Below are positions 60,638 to 64,000 of a DNA stretch of 64,000 nucleotides, in pieces. Numbering within the stretch: the stretch's first letter is position 1; each line of letters opens with the position of its first letter. This DNA comes from Deltaproteobacteria bacterium (GTDB taxonomy: Bacteria > Myxococcota_A > UBA796 > UBA2385), in NCBI GenBank assembly GCA_018401435.1, contig JAGYJW010000001.1:248001-312000 (forward strand). Reading direction: 5' to 3'. Position numbers and translations under genes: made by a program. The notes beneath the pieces were generated by a model. The model saw only the letters and a list, made by a program, of their open reading frames with translations, had not been told where the DNA came from and made no database searches.

Positions 60638-62482
60638 ATGGCTGTTGATGCTGCTGACGCCTCCCTCGGGCCCCCCTCTCCGGTGCAGGAGCGGGTGGAA
60701 GTCTCGTTGATTCCGCCCACCAGCCCCTTTGCTTCGGCCGTACGGGACGCCGCCCGCGCCGCCGGCGCCGACTTCGTGCGCTGCTCGGTCGAACGGCCCG
60801 AAGACGTCGAGGGCCGGGTGCTGGTGGTGGACCTGACAGAGCTTCGCCCGGACCGCCCGCTGAGCGGCCGGGTCATCGCCCTGTCCCAGCGCCTGGACCT
60901 GGACTGCTACGACGTGGTCCCGCCAGACCAGGTGCGCTGGCGGCTGGCCCGGGCCGTGCGCAACCTGGTCGAACGCGAGCGGCTGGAAGCCCGCCTGCGC
61001 AGCGAGCGGGGCACCATCCGCACCCTCAACGAGATCGGCTACGCCTTGTCGGCCCAGCCCACCCAGGCCGCCTTGCTGGACCTCGTCCTCAGCCGCGCCC
61101 GCCAGGTGCTTTCGGCTGATGGGGGCAGCATCTACCTGGTGGACCGCGACGCGGGCACGCTGCGCTTTGCCAATGCCCAGAACGACAGCCAGCCCTTCCG
61201 CCCCAACCGACAGCTGTTGCCGCTCGACGACAGCTCGCTCGCCGGGCGGGTCGCCACCACCGGCAAGGCGCTGCTGTTGGAAGACGCCCAGGCCATTCCA
61301 TTGGACGCCCCCTGGCGCCCCAGCTTTCGTTTTGATCACGAGACCGGCTACCAGACCCGCTCCTTGCTGCTGGTGCCCATGTTGGACCGGGACGAGGAGG
61401 TCATCGGCGTCTTGGCCCTGGTCAACCGCAAGGCCGCCGCCGGCCGCCCCCTCACGGGCTTCGACCGGGTGCAGGCCTTCACCGAGCACGATGGCGAGCT
61501 GCTGGGCAGCATCGCGTCCCAGGCCGCGGTCGCCATCGAAAACCACCGTTTATACAGAGATATTCGCAATCTGTTCGATGGGTTCGTCAACGCCGCCGTC
61601 ACCGCCATCGAGGCTCGGGACCCCTCCACCGGCGGCCACAGCCACCGGGTAGCTGCGCTGACCGACCGCCTGGCCCGGGCGGTGGACGAGGCCCACTCGG
61701 GCCCCTACGCCGCCCAACACTTCAGCCCCCAGGAGCTCACCGAGCTGCACTATGCAGCGATGCTGCACGATTTCGGCAAGGTGGGCGTGCGCGAGCAGGT
61801 GCTGCTGAAGGCCCACAAGCTCTACAGTTGGGAGATGGACGCGGTCGAGGCCCGCTTTCGCATCGCCGCCTTGCAAGTCATGTTGGAGGGGGTCGAGGCC
61901 AGCCTGGCCCGAGAGGACACCCGCGACCGCTTGGCGCTGCTGCAGCGCGATCTCAGCCTGGTGCGCCGGCTCAACCGGCCCGGCGAGGTGCCCACCCCTG
62001 GCGAGATCCAGGAGCTCTTTCGCATCTCGGCCGCCTGGCACCTCGCGGGCGACGGCAGTCCCCTGTTGCAGCCCGAAGAGGTGGACCGGCTCACCATCAC
62101 CCATGGCTCGCTGGATGCCGACGAGCGCCGCGAGATCCAGAAGCACGTCAGCCACACCCACCACTTCCTGACCTTGATCCCCTGGACCCGCGACCTGCGC
62201 CGGGTGCCGGAGCTGGCCTGGGCCCACCACGAGAAGCTGGATGGATCGGGCTATCCCCGGGGTCTCAAAGGCGACGAGATCCCGCTGGGCGCCCGGCTGA
62301 TGACGGTGGCCGACATCTTTGACGCCCTCACCGCCGGCGACCGCCCCTACAAGCCCGGGATGCCCGCCGAGGCCGCGGTGACCATCTTGCGGGACGAGGC
62401 CGCCCGTATGCACATCGAGGCCGAGGCCGTCGAGCTCTTCGCCGCCCGGCGCCTCTGGTTGGACCTCCCACGCGGCGCCTGA
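60638..62482 (+). CDS. GAF and HD-GYP-domain phosphodiesterase-like protein
   Basis: 614 residues. Residues 15-110 are an unknown, receiver-sized domain (VLVVDLTELRPDRPLSGRVIAL). A GAF domain lies at about 138-305. The HD-GYP domain (310-614) has GGHSHRVAALTDRLA, HD at 377-378 (MLHDFGKVG), HHEKLDGSGYP at 530-540 and DIFDALTAGDRPYK. HD to GYP is about 150 residues apart instead of roughly 60-70, owing to a helical insertion around 400-490. HD-GYP proteins hydrolyse cyclic di-GMP or related cyclic dinucleotides. TACGCT lies 7 bases upstream of the ATG with no clear Shine-Dalgarno. Confidence 0.9.
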   Translation: MAVDAADASLGPPSPVQERVEVSLIPPTSPFASAVRDAARAAGADFVRCSVERPEDVEGRVLVVDLTELRPDRPLSGRVIALSQRLDLDCYDVVPPDQVRWRLARAVRNLVERERLEARLRSERGTIRTLNEIGYALSAQPTQAALLDLVLSRARQVLSADGGSIYLVDRDAGTLRFANAQNDSQPFRPNRQLLPLDDSSLAGRVATTGKALLLEDAQAIPLDAPWRPSFRFDHETGYQTRSLLLVPMLDRDEEVIGVLALVNRKAAAGRPLTGFDRVQAFTEHDGELLGSIASQAAVAIENHRLYRDIRNLFDGFVNAAVTAIEARDPSTGGHSHRVAALTDRLARAVDEAHSGPYAAQHFSPQELTELHYAAMLHDFGKVGVREQVLLKAHKLYSWEMDAVEARFRIAALQVMLEGVEASLAREDTRDRLALLQRDLSLVRRLNRPGEVPTPGEIQELFRISAAWHLAGDGSPLLQPEEVDRLTITHGSLDADERREIQKHVSHTHHFLTLIPWTRDLRRVPELAWAHHEKLDGSGYPRGLKGDEIPLGARLMTVADIFDALTAGDRPYKPGMPAEAAVTILRDEAARMHIEAEAVELFAARRLWLDLPRGA

Positions 62483-62500
62483 GAGCCCCGACGTCGGGCC

Positions 62501-63517
62501 TCAGTCGCGGCGGGCGGGTCGGCCGATGGCCATCAGCCGAAGGGTCGCACCCGGCCTGGAAACAGAGAGCAGGAGGGGGTTCTCGTCGTCGTCGGCCACC
62601 ACGTAGACCGCGTCGCCCCCATAGGCCCAGGCCGCCACCGCAGGCACGCTCCACAGCTCGGCATCGGCCTGCACCGGCACATTCAAGGCCAGACCCCGCA
62701 CCAGCACCCCGGCGCTGCCGATCTCGACATCTTGCAGGGCGGCGCCGCCCAGGTTCTTGACCCCCTGAAGCTGGCTGCGGGACAGGAAGAGGCTGTTGGC
62801 GTCGGGCACGTCGTCGCCGCGGCCAAAGCGGTCGTCCAGGCGGCTGCCGCTCTGCACCACGGCGGCCGGCACCACCCGGCGGCCGGACTTGCTGCGTTCG
62901 CCGGTGACCACCTTCTGCGCCAGCGGGTCGATGTCGGCCTTCCAGGTGAGCACCCGGCTGCCGTCGCTGCCGGCCCCCAGGCGCACCGTCAGCGCCATGG
63001 GGATCTCCTTGGTGATGGGCTTGTCGTCCAGGGTGAGCCCATAGAAGAGCACCGTGCCCGGCGCCAGCCAGCCCGCGGGGGGTGGGCTGGGAATGGGCGC
63101 CCGGTCGATGTGAATGGCGAGCCGGCTGCTGCCGGTGGGCTCCTGGCGGGCGAGATCGAGGTCCAGCCGACCCCCGCTGCGCAGCGCTTTGCCGGTGTCG
63201 GGAGCCACGGTGCCCGGCGCCTGGCCAAAGGTGGCGGGGTCGCCCTCTGCTTCCAGCACCACCTCGAAGATCTCGCCCTGGTCGAAGTCCTCCAGGCGCA
63301 GCTTCAGAGGGTTCTTTTCGGAGAGCACCGTGACCCGGGCCGGCGACTGTCCCTTGCGGTGGGCGGCCTCCACCTCAACCTGGCCAATCACTGCGGGAAC
63401 AGGCGGCAAAGACAGGGTTTCAGCCGTCAGGGTGACGGGTGGCCCCCCCCCGGACTTGGGGCAGCCCGCCAAGAGCGGGGCGAGGAGCAGGACGAGGCGG
63501 GGGAGAGTGGGGCGCAT
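62501..63517 (-). CDS. Hypothetical lipoprotein
   Basis: 338 residues. Signal PRLVLLLAPLLAGC with lipobox LAGC near Cys19. The mature part has beta-rich stretches, IGQVEVEAAHRKGQSPARVTVLSE, VLFYGLTLDDKPITKEIPMALTV and AWAYGGDAVYVVADDDENP. The last segment resembles a repeat blade. No family recognised. It converges on the HD-GYP gene with 18 bases between the stops, which contain the palindrome CCCGACGTCGGG. TTAGGC lies 7 bases upstream of the ATG. Confidence 0.75.
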   Translation of the reverse strand: MRPTLPRLVLLLAPLLAGCPKSGGGPPVTLTAETLSLPPVPAVIGQVEVEAAHRKGQSPARVTVLSEKNPLKLRLEDFDQGEIFEVVLEAEGDPATFGQAPGTVAPDTGKALRSGGRLDLDLARQEPTGSSRLAIHIDRAPIPSPPPAGWLAPGTVLFYGLTLDDKPITKEIPMALTVRLGAGSDGSRVLTWKADIDPLAQKVVTGERSKSGRRVVPAAVVQSGSRLDDRFGRGDDVPDANSLFLSRSQLQGVKNLGGAALQDVEIGSAGVLVRGLALNVPVQADAELWSVPAVAAWAYGGDAVYVVADDDENPLLLSVSRPGATLRLMAIGRPARRD

Positions 63518-63622
63518 GGGCGGCGCCTAACCGCCCGACCCGCTGGGCGTGGCCTTGGCGCGCCCTTGTGTGCCGCGCCGCTGGCCCCTCGGGTTAGGGT
63601 CGGCGGCCACTGGAGCGCCGCC

Positions 63623-64000
63623 ATGCCCATCGTCGAGCCCGACAGCCCCCCTGCCGCCGCCGCCAGCCGCGTGCTGCGCCTCTCCGTCAACGGCGAGGAG
63701 GTCGAGGTCCTGGCCCCCGACCCCTGGACCCTGCTCGAGGTGCTGCGCTACAAGCTGCGGCTGACCGGCACCAAGCAAGGCTGCGACAAGGGCGATTGTG
63801 GCGCTTGTACGGTGTTGATGGACGGGCAGCCGGTCCTTTCCTGCTGCACCCTGGCCGCCATGTCCGAAGGCCGGGCCATCACGACCATCGAGGGCGTGCC
63901 CCCTCGGGTTCCCCGCGCCTTTGACGTCTGCGGCGCCTTGCAGTGCGGCTTCTGCCAGCCCGGCATGATCTGCAGCGCCCAGGCCCTGCTGGACCGCGAT
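63623..64000 (+). CDS. (2Fe-2S)-binding subunit of a molybdenum hydroxylase (truncated by window edge)
   Basis: The first 126 residues are visible. Ferredoxin-like domain with TKQGCDKGDCGACTVLMDG and a distal Cys (SCC) binding one 2Fe-2S cluster. The second-cluster helical domain then begins with ALQCGFCQPGMICSAQALL. This is the small-subunit layout of xanthine dehydrogenase/CO dehydrogenase/aldehyde oxidase-type enzymes, which pass electrons from the Mo centre to FAD. The large and medium subunits would be expected just beyond the window. TGGAG upstream supports the start. The N-terminal tail of about 15 residues is Ala/Pro-rich. Confidence 0.93.
   Translation, partial: MPIVEPDSPPAAAASRVLRLSVNGEEVEVLAPDPWTLLEVLRYKLRLTGTKQGCDKGDCGACTVLMDGQPVLSCCTLAAMSEGRAITTIEGVPPRVPRAFDVCGALQCGFCQPGMICSAQALLDRD

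Noticed and set aside
62485..62500. Palindrome CCCGACGTCGGG between convergent genes as a terminator
   Set aside because: The stem is short with a 4-base centre and there is no T-run on either side. It could form a weak hairpin but does not support a terminator call.

Overview
The window is about 70% GC DNA with tightly packed genes. No intergenic gap reaches 300 bases, the largest being about 210. The content suggests a myxobacterium-like bacterium (Myxococcota, formerly Deltaproteobacteria). The evidence is three MopE-type lipoproteins with DCDD/NDCDG repeats, a Ser/Thr kinase with a DWG activation motif, zinc-ribbon/GYF-like/TPR membrane proteins, GAF/HD-GYP signalling proteins and many short lipoproteins. 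This is inferred from gene content only. I saw no rRNA, tRNA, CRISPR array, transposase or prophage.

Layout. 1-2.7 kb: truncated Ser/Thr kinase, then a frameshifted membrane protein. 2.7-4.2 kb: B12-binding radical SAM protein. 4.4-10.3 kb: oligopeptide-type ABC transporter (lipoprotein SBP, two permeases, fused double ATPase), closed by a hairpin shared with a convergent TfoX-like gene. 10.7-15.3 kb: cyclic-nucleotide-binding protein and a MopE/FG-GAP lipoprotein. 15.4-20.9 kb: E2-like acyltransferase lacking the catalytic His, free Met-R-sulfoxide reductase, two membrane proteins of glycosyltransferase type coupled by start/stop overlaps, and a glutaredoxin. 20.9-25.4 kb: a TAT-exported phospholipase C-type phosphoesterase next to a BtaA-like (DUF3419) gene, an unknown gene and RNase D.

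25.5-41.2 kb is the main module, a Tad/Flp pilus locus: flp pilin, cpaA prepilin peptidase, cpaB, cpaC secretin, cpaE, cpaF ATPase, tadB, tadC, tadD-like TPR protein, small lipoprotein, histidine kinase, response regulator, flippase-like membrane protein, tadG-like VWA protein, two TadE/F-like pseudopilins and a lipoprotein. Many junctions are 4-base ATGA/GTGA overlaps, so the genes are probably translated as a coupled unit from a promoter just upstream of flp. The response regulator has an NtrC-like layout but lacks the sigma-54 contact loop and the Walker lysine.

41.2-56.7 kb: GAF protein, flippase-like protein plus MMPL transporter, sulfatase-fold lipoprotein, two adjacent MopE lipoproteins with an AT-richer segment between them, nitrilase-family amidase, heavily frameshifted outer-membrane-type protein, Nudix hydrolase, and two adjacent zinc-ribbon/GYF-like/TM/TPR paralogues. 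56.8-64 kb: PcrA/UvrD helicase overlapping glmU, a GAF/HD-GYP protein, a lipoprotein, and a truncated 2Fe-2S subunit of a molybdenum hydroxylase.

Five genes change reading frame internally (931-2707, 16909-18833, 22391-23357, 51350-52749, 53256-55069), and a sixth (33391-34198) probably does. Most junctions lie in G/C runs, which fits indel errors in the assembly, although true decay cannot be excluded.
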